A stretch of DNA of 9,418 nucleotides, from NCBI GenBank assembly GCA_945861295.1, contig CAMAUF010000058.1, forward strand, positions 1 to 9,418, written 5' to 3'. This DNA is from a bacterium. Lineage in GTDB: Bacteria > Chloroflexota > Dehalococcoidia > Tepidiformales > Tepidiformaceae. This document shows, in pieces, positions 1-6,692 of this stretch. Within the stretch, counting starts at the first letter, position 1; every line of letters starts with the position of its first letter. A model generated the notes under the pieces. It did no database searches. It worked only from the letters and a program-made list of their open reading frames with translations, and was not told where the DNA came from. The translations under genes and the position numbers were made by a program.

Positions 1-378
1 GGAGTAGCGCAGGTCGGCGCCCTTGGCGGGGCCGCGCCGCCGCCTTCCGCCGCCGCCGCCGCGGGCCGCGCCGCCGAAGAAGGCGTCGAAGATATCGCCG
101 AAGCCTTCGAAGTTCTGAAAGCCGTCGCCGCCCGCGCCCGCGTTGTTGCCCTCGACGCCGGCGTGGCCGAAGCGGTCGTACCGGGCGCGCTGGTCGGCAT
201 CGGACAGCACTTCGTAAGCGCGGTTGATCTCTTTGAACCGGTCGGGGGCATCGCTGGCGCTGTTGCGGTCCGGGTGGTACTGCATCGCCATCTTGCGATA
301 GGCCTTCTTGAGCTCGTCGGGCGTGGCGGTTTGGACGACGCCGAGGGCCTCGTAGAAGTCACGTTGTGTTGCGGCCAT
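1..378 (-). CDS. dnaJ: Chaperone DnaJ (Hsp40), N-terminal part, runs off the window
   Basis: DnaJ is the cytoplasmic J-domain co-chaperone that stimulates DnaK ATPase activity and delivers unfolded clients. The 126 visible residues begin at the ATG whose complement lies at 376-378. They form a complete J-domain (about residues 6-72) with the DnaK-contacting HPD triad at residues 35-37 inside QYHPDRN, preceded by the helix II segment ELKKAYRKMA. From about residue 75 comes a Gly/Phe-rich linker (FEGFGDIFDAFFGG), then a Gly run and an Arg run, and then GADLRYS, the usual entry to the substrate-binding domain. The zinc-finger and C-terminal domains lie beyond base 1, so this part cannot separate DnaJ from a shorter CbpA-like protein, although the linker and GADLRY favour DnaJ. 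A CIRCE operator begins 4 nt upstream of the start codon, so heat-shock control by HrcA is likely. Confidence 0.95.
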   Translation of the reverse strand, partial: MAATQRDFYEALGVVQTATPDELKKAYRKMAMQYHPDRNSASDAPDRFKEINRAYEVLSDADQRARYDRFGHAGVEGNNAGAGGDGFQNFEGFGDIFDAFFGGAARGGGGGRRRRGPAKGADLRYS

Positions 379-381
379 GAC

Positions 382-408
382 TTAGCAGTGTAGCACGCGG
401 AGTGCCAA
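382..408 (-). promoter_or_regulatory. CIRCE operator (HrcA binding site) of dnaJ
   Basis: On the plus strand the half-sites are TTAGCAGTG (382-390) and GAGTGCCAA (400-408), separated by exactly 9 nt. The established CIRCE consensus is TTAGCACTC-N9-GAGTGCTAA, so 7 of 9 and 8 of 9 bases match with the exact spacer. HrcA binds this element and represses chaperone genes until heat or misfolded protein titrates it. The site ends 4 nt before the dnaJ start codon and covers the candidate -10 box at 387-392, as expected for repression by steric block. No hrcA gene is visible in the window. Confidence 0.85.
387..392 (-). promoter_or_regulatory. Candidate -10 box of dnaJ (TACACT)
   Basis: Read on the minus strand, TACACT lies 8 nt upstream of the dnaJ ATG and inside the CIRCE operator. 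Transcription starting about 7 nt past the box would leave a leader of about 2 nt. I see no good -35 hexamer at 16-18 nt. Confidence 0.4.
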
Positions 409-465
409 ATCGAAGCGCCTTCGTTCAGGTTGGGTGAGCCTCGCGCGCCTGAAGCTCGGGTCGCC

Positions 466-471
466 TACGCT
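466..471 (+). promoter_or_regulatory. Candidate -10 box of the DinB-like gene (TACGCT)
   Basis: TACGCT is followed by exactly 6 nt and then the ATG at 478. This is the spacing expected when transcription starts on the A of the start codon (leaderless mRNA). It also supports ATG 478 over the in-frame TTG at 430. There is no Shine-Dalgarno sequence before 478 and no clear -35. Confidence 0.35.
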
Positions 472-477
472 AACGGC

Positions 478-966
478 ATGGTCCCCAGCGATGCGCGCGA
501 ACTGTTCCAGGCCTTCACGGGCGGCCCGACGGCGCTCCGCGAGGCGATCAGCGGCCTCAACGCGGGGACGATGAACCAGCGCCCGCCCGGCAACGACTGG
601 AGCATCCGCGACGTGATGCATCACCTTGCCGACCACGAACTCGTGCGCGCCGTGCAGGTCCGGCTGGTCGTCGTCGCCGCCGAGCCGCCGCCGCTGTTTG
701 GCTACGACGAAGGGGCGTGGCAACGCAAGCTGCAGTACCTCTGGCGCAGCCCCGAGGCGGCGCTCTCGCTCTTCGACCAGGCGCGCTACACGACGGCCGA
801 GCTGCTTTCGCACTGCGACAAGGCCGCCTGGGCCCGCACCGGCCTGCACGCCGAGCGAGGCCCGCAAAGCGTGCACGACCTCGTCGCCGGCCTGGTGCGG
901 CACACGGCGGAGCACGTCGCGCAAGTCACCGAGGCGCGGGCCGCGCTGTCACGGCCGCGCGCGTAG
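478..966 (+). CDS. DinB/YfiT-like putative metal-binding protein
   Basis: This 162-residue protein matches the DinB/YfiT four-helix-bundle superfamily in length and motif order. The first conserved block is NDWSIRDVMHHLADHE (residues 39-54), the superfamily's typical W-S-x-R-x-V-x-x-H-L-x-D pattern, with His49 the probable first metal ligand. The C-terminal helix carries VRHTAEH (His142 and His146), the usual paired ligands. The metal site therefore appears intact. Members include metal-dependent thiol transferases and hydrolases using bacillithiol, mycothiol or glutathione, and many have no known reaction, so no substrate is assigned. ATG 478 is preferred because the homologous fold begins soon after it; an in-frame TTG at 430 would add 16 residues without family-like features. 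It is divergent from dnaJ, with 99 bp between the start codons. Confidence 0.85.
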   Translation: MVPSDARELFQAFTGGPTALREAISGLNAGTMNQRPPGNDWSIRDVMHHLADHELVRAVQVRLVVVAAEPPPLFGYDEGAWQRKLQYLWRSPEAALSLFDQARYTTAELLSHCDKAAWARTGLHAERGPQSVHDLVAGLVRHTAEHVAQVTEARAALSRPRA

Positions 967-1028
967 CCGAAAGTCGTTCACCGTGCGCTAACAATCGTGT
1001 GCTGCGACAATCGCGCCGTGAACCGCCG

Positions 1029-2387
1029 ATGCCTCGGACCGAATCGCCCCCGCTGATGGCCAGCCCCGCCGCCAACAACGCCGCGGAAGAGCCCGTGTTC
1101 GTCTTTCCCTGGCGGCGCAATCTCGCCTTCGCCTGGATCGGCGTCTTTGTCGGCCTCATGGGGGCGAACTTCGTCTTTCCGTTCATCCCTTTCTATATCA
1201 AGGAACTTGGCGTCGAGGAGAAGGGCCAAGTGGCGCTGTGGACTGGGTTCACGGCGAGCGCGACCGGACTCTCGCTCTTTCTGACGGCCCCACTCTGGGG
1301 CGCGCTTGCCGACCGCGTTGGCCGCAAGCCGATGTTCGTCCGCGCGCTGATCGGCGCGGGCGTGGTCATCGCGCTTATGGGCCTCGTGCAATCTCCCTGG
1401 CAGCTGGTGGGTTTGCGCTTCCTGATGGGTCTCTTCTCGGGCACGATCGCCGCCGCCTCGGCCCTCATCGCCTCGACGACGCCCAGGGAGAAGGTCGGGC
1501 CGGCCCTCGGCGTGCTGCAAACGGGCCAGTTCTCGGCGAACATGCTGGGCCCGATCATCGGCGGCACGGTCGCCGAGTCGCTCGGCATCCGCGAGTCGTT
1601 CTTCTTCTGCGGCGTGCTCTTCCTGGTGGCGGCGACGCTCGTCTTTGTCTTCGTCAAAGAGGACCGCGCGGCCGTGATGCGCGCGGCGCCGGGCCGCCAT
1701 GGCAACTCGGGCAACTTCTTCACCAACCTCCGGGAGGTCGTCTCCGACAAGCAGATCCTGCTGATGTTGGGGCTGCTCTACTCGCTTTGGCTCTCGACCT
1801 CGTTCGTGCGACCGCTGATGCCGATCAGCGTCGACAACTTCTCGGAAGCCTCCGCCGATGGTGCGCACGTCGCCCTCCACCTCGGCTTCACGACGATGGA
1901 GCTGGGCGAAAAGCGGGCATCGAGCTTCGTCACGGCCGCGCTCGGGCTGACGGCGACGGTCGCGGCGCTCACGCTGGGTCCGTTGGCCAAGCGCATCGGC
2001 TACAAACGGACGGTCACGGGCGCGGCGGCGGCCACGAGCCTGATCTTCATCCCGGTCGCGCTCTCCGGCTCATACGGCTGGTTCATGCTGTTCTTCGCGA
2101 TGGTCGGCCTCACGCAAGGGGCGATGGTGCCGTCGATGAACGCGCTGATCGCTGGGGCCACGCCCGATGGCAAGCATGGCAGCGCTTTTGGCCTCGCTTC
2201 CAGCATGCAGTCGCTGGCGCTCATGACGGGGCCGCTCGTGGCGAGCCTCATCGTGAGCCAGTTCGGGATCCGCTGGAATTACGTCGTGATCAGCGGCGTG
2301 CTCATGGTGGCCGCGGTCGTGGGAATGGCCTGGCTCAAGCCAGCGCCGCCGGCGGGCGAGGGCTTTGCTCCCCGCGGGCGGCGTTAG
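1029..2387 (+). CDS. Major facilitator superfamily efflux transporter (DHA1, MdtG-like)
   Basis: This is a 452-residue inner-membrane protein with about 12 hydrophobic helices in two halves. The loop between helices 2 and 3 has the MFS motif A, GALADRVGRK (residues 91-100), echoed in the second half by GPLAKRIGYKR (317-327). Helix 5 has a motif-C-like GPIIGG (174-179), typical of drug:H+ antiporters. The first half (PFIPFYIKELGV; PREKVGPALGVLQTG) resembles E. coli MdtG, so proton-driven export of a hydrophobic compound or drug is the likely role; the substrate is unknown. The loop after helix 7 (about 266-298) is longer than I expect in MdtG. The reading frame stays open far upstream over the DinB-like gene, but the protein-like part starts at ATG 1029, or possibly ATG 1056 (443 residues); neither has a strong Shine-Dalgarno sequence. 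It is convergent with the CotH-like gene, with 37 bp between the stops. Confidence 0.9.
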   Translation: MPRTESPPLMASPAANNAAEEPVFVFPWRRNLAFAWIGVFVGLMGANFVFPFIPFYIKELGVEEKGQVALWTGFTASATGLSLFLTAPLWGALADRVGRKPMFVRALIGAGVVIALMGLVQSPWQLVGLRFLMGLFSGTIAAASALIASTTPREKVGPALGVLQTGQFSANMLGPIIGGTVAESLGIRESFFFCGVLFLVAATLVFVFVKEDRAAVMRAAPGRHGNSGNFFTNLREVVSDKQILLMLGLLYSLWLSTSFVRPLMPISVDNFSEASADGAHVALHLGFTTMELGEKRASSFVTAALGLTATVAALTLGPLAKRIGYKRTVTGAAAATSLIFIPVALSGSYGWFMLFFAMVGLTQGAMVPSMNALIAGATPDGKHGSAFGLASSMQSLALMTGPLVASLIVSQFGIRWNYVVISGVLMVAAVVGMAWLKPAPPAGEGFAPRGRR

Positions 2388-2424
2388 ACCGAAGCGGCAG
2401 TGCGCAATCGGCGGCGAGCCCGGG

Positions 2425-3762
2425 CTATCGGCTGACCTTTTGCTCGATGTACGAACGCATCGGCCCAATGTCGACCTTCAACTTGCGGACGGCCGCCTCC
2501 CATTCCACGACCGAGGGCCCGTGCTCGTCTTGGGCCACGGATTCGGCGACCAGCTGGCTGAGTTCGTCGATGCGGGCGTGCAGCCGTTCGAGACTGAACT
2601 GACCGGCGAGGAGTTCGCGGCTGGCGGAGGCGTACTGTTCGCGTCCGAACGCCGCGACGCGAGAGATCAGCGGGTCGCACGATGGCGGCCGCCCCGGGAT
2701 GTTGAGGAACACCTTGACCTGGTTGCACGCCTGGGGGGCATCCCAATCGGGCATGCGGTAGAAGGTCCGGATCGGGCTGGGGTAGTTGAAGGAGAAGTCC
2801 AAGTCCCAAGGGATGAGCCAGACACGATCCGAGAACGCCTCCTTGTACCAGAAGTAGTTGTGGTTATAGCAAGGCCCCGCTGGACAGTACCAGCCGACGA
2901 TGCCATCGAAATTATCGATCAGGCGGTCGACTGCCAGGAAATTCATCAAGGTGTCGAGATCGGTCCACGACGCCAGCGTGTCCAGGAATGCGTCGTCCGG
3001 GGCGGCTTTGAGCGCCTCGGCGAAGCGCAGCATATCCTCGGCATTCTTGGCGGGCCCCGCCTCAACGGCGGCTGTGTACGGCTCGACGGTGAGATGCTCC
3101 GGCCAGACATCCTTAAAGAGCGTGCCCTTGCCGGCATCGGGGAAGGCGTGCTGGATGAACTCTTCGTCGATCTCTTCGACGGCCAGGAAAAGGCCCACGA
3201 ACTCGCCGTTCACGGTCACTCTCGCGTACGCCGTCCGCGGAGCTGGGACGCCGGCCTGGCGAAACTGTTCGTAGCCGAGCATTTCGTGCATCTTTGTCGC
3301 GTCTTTTTCCATGGCGTGCAGGTTGAGCCGTCGCAGGCCGAAGAATCGACCCGCGGAGTCGTATTCGTTGAACTTGAGTTTGAGCGAGAGCTTCTTGCAG
3401 GTTTGGGCGCCGGCCGGGTTAAAGCAGAAGCGCAAGGCCCCGTAGCTGCCCTTGTACCGGACCGCGACGTCCTCATAGACGCGCCCGCCGAACTTCAACG
3501 TAGCCGGGACATACTGTTCGAGGACCTCGTTGGCGTTGAGCCATTCCCAGTCGGCATCGCTGACCGTGAGTTCGTAGCTCTGGACGGTCGAACTGTCGAA
3601 GACAATGGACGAGGGCACGCCCCGATAGGCCTTGGGGATCGCCGCCTGCAGGTCGGCGTAGGTGTCGAGGCGGAGGCGATCGCCATCGCGTTGGGCGCCC
3701 CAGAACAGGAGCGCTCCCACGGTGACCGCCAAGAAAAACGCCGCGCCAGTACGAGATGGCAT
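2425..3762 (-). CDS. CotH-family atypical protein kinase, exported and membrane-anchored
   Basis: This 445-residue protein belongs to the CotH family, named for the Bacillus spore-coat kinase that phosphorylates coat proteins. Residues about 6-22 form one hydrophobic segment (signal anchor), which places the rest outside the membrane. Family blocks appear in order: VRYKGSYGALR (101-111, with probable nucleotide-binding Lys104), LSLKLKFNEYD (125-135), LRRLNLHA (143-150), VNGEFVGLFLAVEEID (184-199), DRLIDNFDG (279-287) and HNYFWYKE...WLIPWDLDF (301-323), with the metal-binding Asp pair 320/322. All look intact. Six cysteines lie in three close pairs (113/122, 293/298, 346/362), consistent with disulfides outside the cell. 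It is divergent from the VTC and DUF4956 genes across 58 bp, a neighbourhood I recall as recurrent for these three families. No spore genes are seen, so a coat role is not implied and its substrate is unknown. Confidence 0.9.
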   Translation of the reverse strand: MPSRTGAAFFLAVTVGALLFWGAQRDGDRLRLDTYADLQAAIPKAYRGVPSSIVFDSSTVQSYELTVSDADWEWLNANEVLEQYVPATLKFGGRVYEDVAVRYKGSYGALRFCFNPAGAQTCKKLSLKLKFNEYDSAGRFFGLRRLNLHAMEKDATKMHEMLGYEQFRQAGVPAPRTAYARVTVNGEFVGLFLAVEEIDEEFIQHAFPDAGKGTLFKDVWPEHLTVEPYTAAVEAGPAKNAEDMLRFAEALKAAPDDAFLDTLASWTDLDTLMNFLAVDRLIDNFDGIVGWYCPAGPCYNHNYFWYKEAFSDRVWLIPWDLDFSFNYPSPIRTFYRMPDWDAPQACNQVKVFLNIPGRPPSCDPLISRVAAFGREQYASASRELLAGQFSLERLHARIDELSQLVAESVAQDEHGPSVVEWEAAVRKLKVDIGPMRSYIEQKVSR

Positions 3763-3820
3763 AGCCTGGCAGCATACCTGAACGCTTCACCATAGGACAC
3801 GGTGCTTTCATACTCGCGCA
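3763..3820. promoter_or_regulatory. Shared divergent promoter region of cotH-like and VTC genes
   Basis: Only 58 bp separate the two divergent start codons. On the minus strand TATGCT (3771-3776) lies 8 nt before the CotH start. On the plus strand CATACT (3809-3814) lies exactly 6 nt before the VTC start. Between them, near the minus-strand box, is a small inverted repeat TGAA-CGC-TTCA (3779-3789) that could be an operator. The two boxes are about 32 bp apart, so the promoters would be close enough to be co-regulated or to interfere. The boxes are inferred from position and sequence; no -35 elements are evident. Confidence 0.45.
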
Positions 3821-4555
3821 ATGGTGAACGCTGCATTAAGGGCGCCCGTTGTCGCCGCGCCGGAGGAGTTCCGGCGGTTCGAGCGGAAGTTCCCCGTCGA
3901 GCCCGCGCGCGCGGACCTGTTGGCGGCGTGGCTCGGTCACGCCTGCCTCCAAGCCGGGGCCTACCCGGTCGGAAGGGTGACGAGCTGCTACTTCGACACC
4001 CCGGATTGGGATAGCTACTTCGCCTCGATTGATGGCGACCACGAAAAACGGAAGGTGCGCCTGCGTTGGTACGATGCGCTCCCCGCGACCGGCCCGGTGA
4101 CCGCGTTTCTCGAAACCAAGGAGAAAGCTGGGTTCGCGACCTGGAAGCGCCGGGCGCCAGTCACACTCGATGCCTCGCGGCTTCGCGCTGGGCAGTTCGA
4201 GCGGGCGCTGCCGCGGGCCTTGCTGGATTCGACCTTGGTGCGTCTCGGCGACTTTGAAGGGGGACACCTCCGACCGGCTGTCGTGATTTCCTACCTCCGG
4301 CTCAGATTTGTCGAACCGGCGAGCGGGATACAGCTGGCGCTCGACACGCACCAGGAGGCTTGGCCAGCGGGAAGCGTCTTTACAGGGCCGGTCGCGAGCC
4401 TCGGGCCGCCCGTGCTCGAGATCAAGGGGCCGTCGCTCGCGTTGCCGCCGCGCCTCAGTGCGCTGCGTCGATGGGTGACCGTCTGGTCATCACACTCCAA
4501 GTACGCGACCGCGGTCGAGTCTCTGGCCCGCGTCCTCGACCCGCGGCGCCTATGA
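3821..4555 (+). CDS. VTC-domain protein (polyphosphate polymerase fold)
   Basis: This 244-residue protein is a stand-alone VTC domain, the tunnel-shaped fold that in yeast Vtc4 makes polyphosphate from ATP. The basic and acidic tunnel residues appear in family order: RFERKF (19-24), CYFDTP (56-61), RKVRLRWY (77-84, alternating Lys78, Arg80 and Arg82), FLETKEK (96-102, Glu98 and Lys100), WKRR (108-111), ISYLRLRF (156-163, Tyr158 and Arg160), VLEIKG (198-203, Glu200 and Lys202) and SHSKY (224-228, Lys227). The E-x-K metal and phosphate motifs look intact, so it is plausibly an active polymerase of polyphosphate or a related triphosphate-derived product. There is no SPX domain or membrane helix, so location probably depends on the DUF4956 partner 88 bp downstream. 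Product identity in bacterial members is inferred, not shown here. GTG 3824 is an alternative start. Confidence 0.88.
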   Translation: MVNAALRAPVVAAPEEFRRFERKFPVEPARADLLAAWLGHACLQAGAYPVGRVTSCYFDTPDWDSYFASIDGDHEKRKVRLRWYDALPATGPVTAFLETKEKAGFATWKRRAPVTLDASRLRAGQFERALPRALLDSTLVRLGDFEGGHLRPAVVISYLRLRFVEPASGIQLALDTHQEAWPAGSVFTGPVASLGPPVLEIKGPSLALPPRLSALRRWVTVWSSHSKYATAVESLARVLDPRRL

Positions 4556-4632
4556 GCGCCAATCAAGAAGGAACGCGACGTGAGGGACTGGCGCAAGTGA
4601 CGCACTCGGCTCGCCGGCCGAGACGTTCTGAC

Positions 4633-4638
4633 AGGAGG
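4633..4638 (+). promoter_or_regulatory. Strong Shine-Dalgarno site of the DUF4956 gene
   Basis: AGGAGG lies 5 nt before ATG 4644. This full match to the anti-SD core fixes the start and suggests the gene is translated from the upstream VTC transcript. Confidence 0.85.
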
Positions 4639-4643
4639 GGGAC

Positions 4644-5306
4644 ATGGTCACCGCGATAGATTTCGGCCCGACGTCGGGGCTCGCCTTTGGCGAGTTCGCG
4701 ACAGCGCTTGCGTTCTCGCTGGCGGCGTCAATCGTCGTCTACGTCTTCTACCACTACACCTATGGCAACCAGATCGGCGCCGGCGTGAACCGGACGTTTC
4801 TGCTTGGCGGCCCCGCGATCACGACGTTGTTCATCGCAATACAGTTCTCGCTTCCCCTTTCGCTGGGCCTCTTGGGGGCGCTCTCGTTTGTCCGGTTCCG
4901 TACGCCCGTCAAGGACCCAGCGGAGATCGGGTACCTCCTGCTCTTGATCGCTTCCTCAATCGGCGCCGCAACCTATAACTACGAGTTGGTCGGCGTGCTG
5001 TTCGGATTGACCATCGTGGCGTTGATCGCGCAGAAGGCGAGCGGCCGCTATCTCCCCTCCCGTGGCGGCAAGGACCTGATCGTCACGGTCACCGGGCCGG
5101 ACTTCGGGGCCGTCGAAGCGCAACTGCTGGCGTTCCTCAAGGCTGAGCTGCGCGGTTTTGCGCTGGAGAGCCACGCAATCGCCGAGGGGCGCGCCAGCCT
5201 CCACGTCCGCTTCCAACGCAGCGCGGACGGCGACGCGTGGGGGCGCTTCACCATGCGTTTGAACGAGCGCATCGCCCCCGCACGAGCCGAGATCCACGTC
5301 GGCTAA
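4644..5306 (+). CDS. DUF4956 integral membrane protein
   Basis: This 220-residue protein has about four membrane helices (roughly 18-38, 52-79, 94-109 and 112-131) followed by a soluble tail of about 85 residues. The family hallmark is the loop GALSFVRFRTPVKDPAEIGYLL (positions 78-99), with the invariant-looking Arg84 and Arg86 and the acidic Asp91 and Glu94. The tail (about 144-220), which appears to alternate beta strands and helices, recalls the small ferredoxin/ACT-like domain after the membrane part of MgtC-type proteins; that comparison is inference. The gene follows the VTC gene on the same strand with its own strong ribosome site. In yeast, Vtc4 works with a membrane partner that carries the chain across the membrane, so a scaffold or translocation role beside the VTC enzyme is reasonable. 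No biochemical role is established to my knowledge. Confidence 0.87.
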   Translation: MVTAIDFGPTSGLAFGEFATALAFSLAASIVVYVFYHYTYGNQIGAGVNRTFLLGGPAITTLFIAIQFSLPLSLGLLGALSFVRFRTPVKDPAEIGYLLLLIASSIGAATYNYELVGVLFGLTIVALIAQKASGRYLPSRGGKDLIVTVTGPDFGAVEAQLLAFLKAELRGFALESHAIAEGRASLHVRFQRSADGDAWGRFTMRLNERIAPARAEIHVG

Positions 5307-5420
5307 CGCCAGCGGGCGCGAATATGCCCGAGTTCGCGGCGTCGTGCGGGCGTTCGGGTTTCCCGTGGGCGCTGGCGAGCGGAGAATACGCGGCACACTC
5401 AGCTCCCGAGGCGCACGACG

Positions 5421-6692
5421 ATGCCCAGCACCGAGACCACCACCAAACGACCCGAGGAGTACAACCTTTTCGATGCCGAAGTTCAGGAATGCCCGTACCC
5501 GGCCTACGAGGCGCTCCGCGACCAAGCGCCCGTCTATAAAGACCCGATCACCGGCTTCTACGTCGTCAGCCGATACGACGACATTCGCGCCATCCTGCTC
5601 GACAAGGAGACGTTCGTCAACGGCGCCCGCCGCGCGAATCCGGCCGGCCTCGATGAACGCTCGCGCAAGATCCGTGACCTGTACGAAACGACGGGCTGGG
5701 TGCCCGGCCCGACCCTCGCCGCCCGCGACGACCCCGAACACAAGCAGATGCGCGCCATGTTCGACCGCGCCTTCCGCCCTGGCCGAATCAAGGAGATCGA
5801 CCCCATGGTCGAGCAGGTTTCGAACGAACTCTTCGACGCCTTCATTGGGGACGGCCAGTGCGACTGGGTGAAGCAGTTCGCCATCCCGCTGCCGCTGATC
5901 ATCATCGGCAACCAAATGGGCGCCGATGCGAAGGATATTTGGCGGATCAAAGCCTGGACCGAGGCGTGGGTACAACGGCTCGGCTTTATGCAGACCGACG
6001 CCGAGGCGCTGTGGTCGACCGAAATGGAGATCGAGGCGCAACACTACTTTCAGCCGATCTTCGAGCGCCTGCGCAAAGAGCCCGATGGCTCGTTGATCTC
6101 GGAGCTGGTCAACACCGTCATCCCCGAATGGGGCCGCCCGCTGACCGACAACGAGCTCCATGCCGAGATGATGGCCGACACGTTCGTCGGAGGTTCGGAA
6201 ACGAGCACGAACGCGATCGCCGCCGGCGTCCAACTCCTGATCGAAAACAAGCACATCTGGGAGCAGCTAAAGTCGGACCCGGAGCGGTACCTGCGGACGT
6301 TCGTGGAAGAGGTGTTGCGACTCGAATCACCGGTGCAGGGCCTCTTCCGCACCTGCGCCAAGGATACGGAACTCCACGGCGTCCAGATCCCGGCTGGGGC
6401 GCCGATGAACATCCGTTATGCCGCCGCCAACCGTGACGAGCGTCAGTTCGAATGCCCGGAAGAGATCGACCTTGAACGCCGCCTCCCGACGGCGCATCTC
6501 ACCTTCGGCGCCGGCACGCACCACTGCCTCGGCGCGCCCCTTGCCCGCCGCGAGCTCTACTTCAGCTTCAAGGTGCTGACGGAGCGGGTGGATGACCTTT
6601 GGTTCGCGGAGGGGAAAAACGACTTCCGCCATCATCCGAACTTCTGCCTTCGGGCGCTGCGTGAACTGCACATCGAGTTCACACGAAGGTGA
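5421..6692 (+). CDS. Cytochrome P450 monooxygenase (soluble bacterial type)
   Basis: This 423-residue protein has normal length and all P450 landmarks: DDPEH (103-107) in the C-helix, the oxygen-activating I-helix VGGSETST (256-263), the ExxR pair Glu297/Arg300, NRDERQF (337-343), and the heme loop FGAGTHHCLG (362-371) with Cys369 as the axial thiolate. The I-helix has Glu-Thr in place of the commoner Asp-Thr, a known variant. It has no membrane anchor, so it is a cytoplasmic class I-like enzyme needing ferredoxin and reductase, neither of which is in the window. Its substrate is unknown; the crotonase-family gene further along hints at terpenoid, steroid or aromatic acid catabolism, but weakly. 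A GAGG 9 nt before ATG 5421 may serve as ribosome site. Its TGA overlaps the GTG of the next gene, suggesting coupled translation. Confidence 0.95.
   Translation: MPSTETTTKRPEEYNLFDAEVQECPYPAYEALRDQAPVYKDPITGFYVVSRYDDIRAILLDKETFVNGARRANPAGLDERSRKIRDLYETTGWVPGPTLAARDDPEHKQMRAMFDRAFRPGRIKEIDPMVEQVSNELFDAFIGDGQCDWVKQFAIPLPLIIIGNQMGADAKDIWRIKAWTEAWVQRLGFMQTDAEALWSTEMEIEAQHYFQPIFERLRKEPDGSLISELVNTVIPEWGRPLTDNELHAEMMADTFVGGSETSTNAIAAGVQLLIENKHIWEQLKSDPERYLRTFVEEVLRLESPVQGLFRTCAKDTELHGVQIPAGAPMNIRYAAANRDERQFECPEEIDLERRLPTAHLTFGAGTHHCLGAPLARRELYFSFKVLTERVDDLWFAEGKNDFRHHPNFCLRALRELHIEFTRR
6600..6680 (+). repeat. Direct repeat copy A: 3' end of the P450 gene
   Basis: These 81 nt encode P450 residues 394-420 and recur at 7389-7469. 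By hand alignment 72 of 81 bases match and 26 of 27 codons give the same residue. Confidence 0.93.

Noticed and set aside
34..66. Short tandem CGCCGCCGC-like tract.
   Set aside because: It encodes the Gly and Arg runs of the DnaJ linker; it is not an independent repeat element.
991..1013. Direct repeat ACAATCG (991-997 and 1007-1013) before the MFS gene.
   Set aside because: Seven bases spaced 16 apart may be chance; neither copy forms a convincing promoter or regulator site with the start at 1029.
717..1028. Long N-terminal extension of the MFS transporter frame.
   Set aside because: It lies over the DinB-like gene, is Arg/Ala-rich out-of-frame text, and the transporter-like sequence begins only after ATG 1029.
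2388..2427. Possible terminator between the convergent MFS and CotH-like genes.
   Set aside because: Only a short palindrome AGCCCGGGCT (2418-2427) is present, overlapping the CotH stop; there is no convincing stem-loop or T-run.
2365..3795. 476-codon plus-strand open frame opposite the CotH-like gene.
   Set aside because: It is an antisense shadow in GC-rich DNA; the minus-strand frame holds all the CotH motifs.
4956..6254. 432-codon minus-strand frame opposite DUF4956 and P450.
   Set aside because: It crosses two real genes with clear motifs on the plus strand and has no domain-like text.
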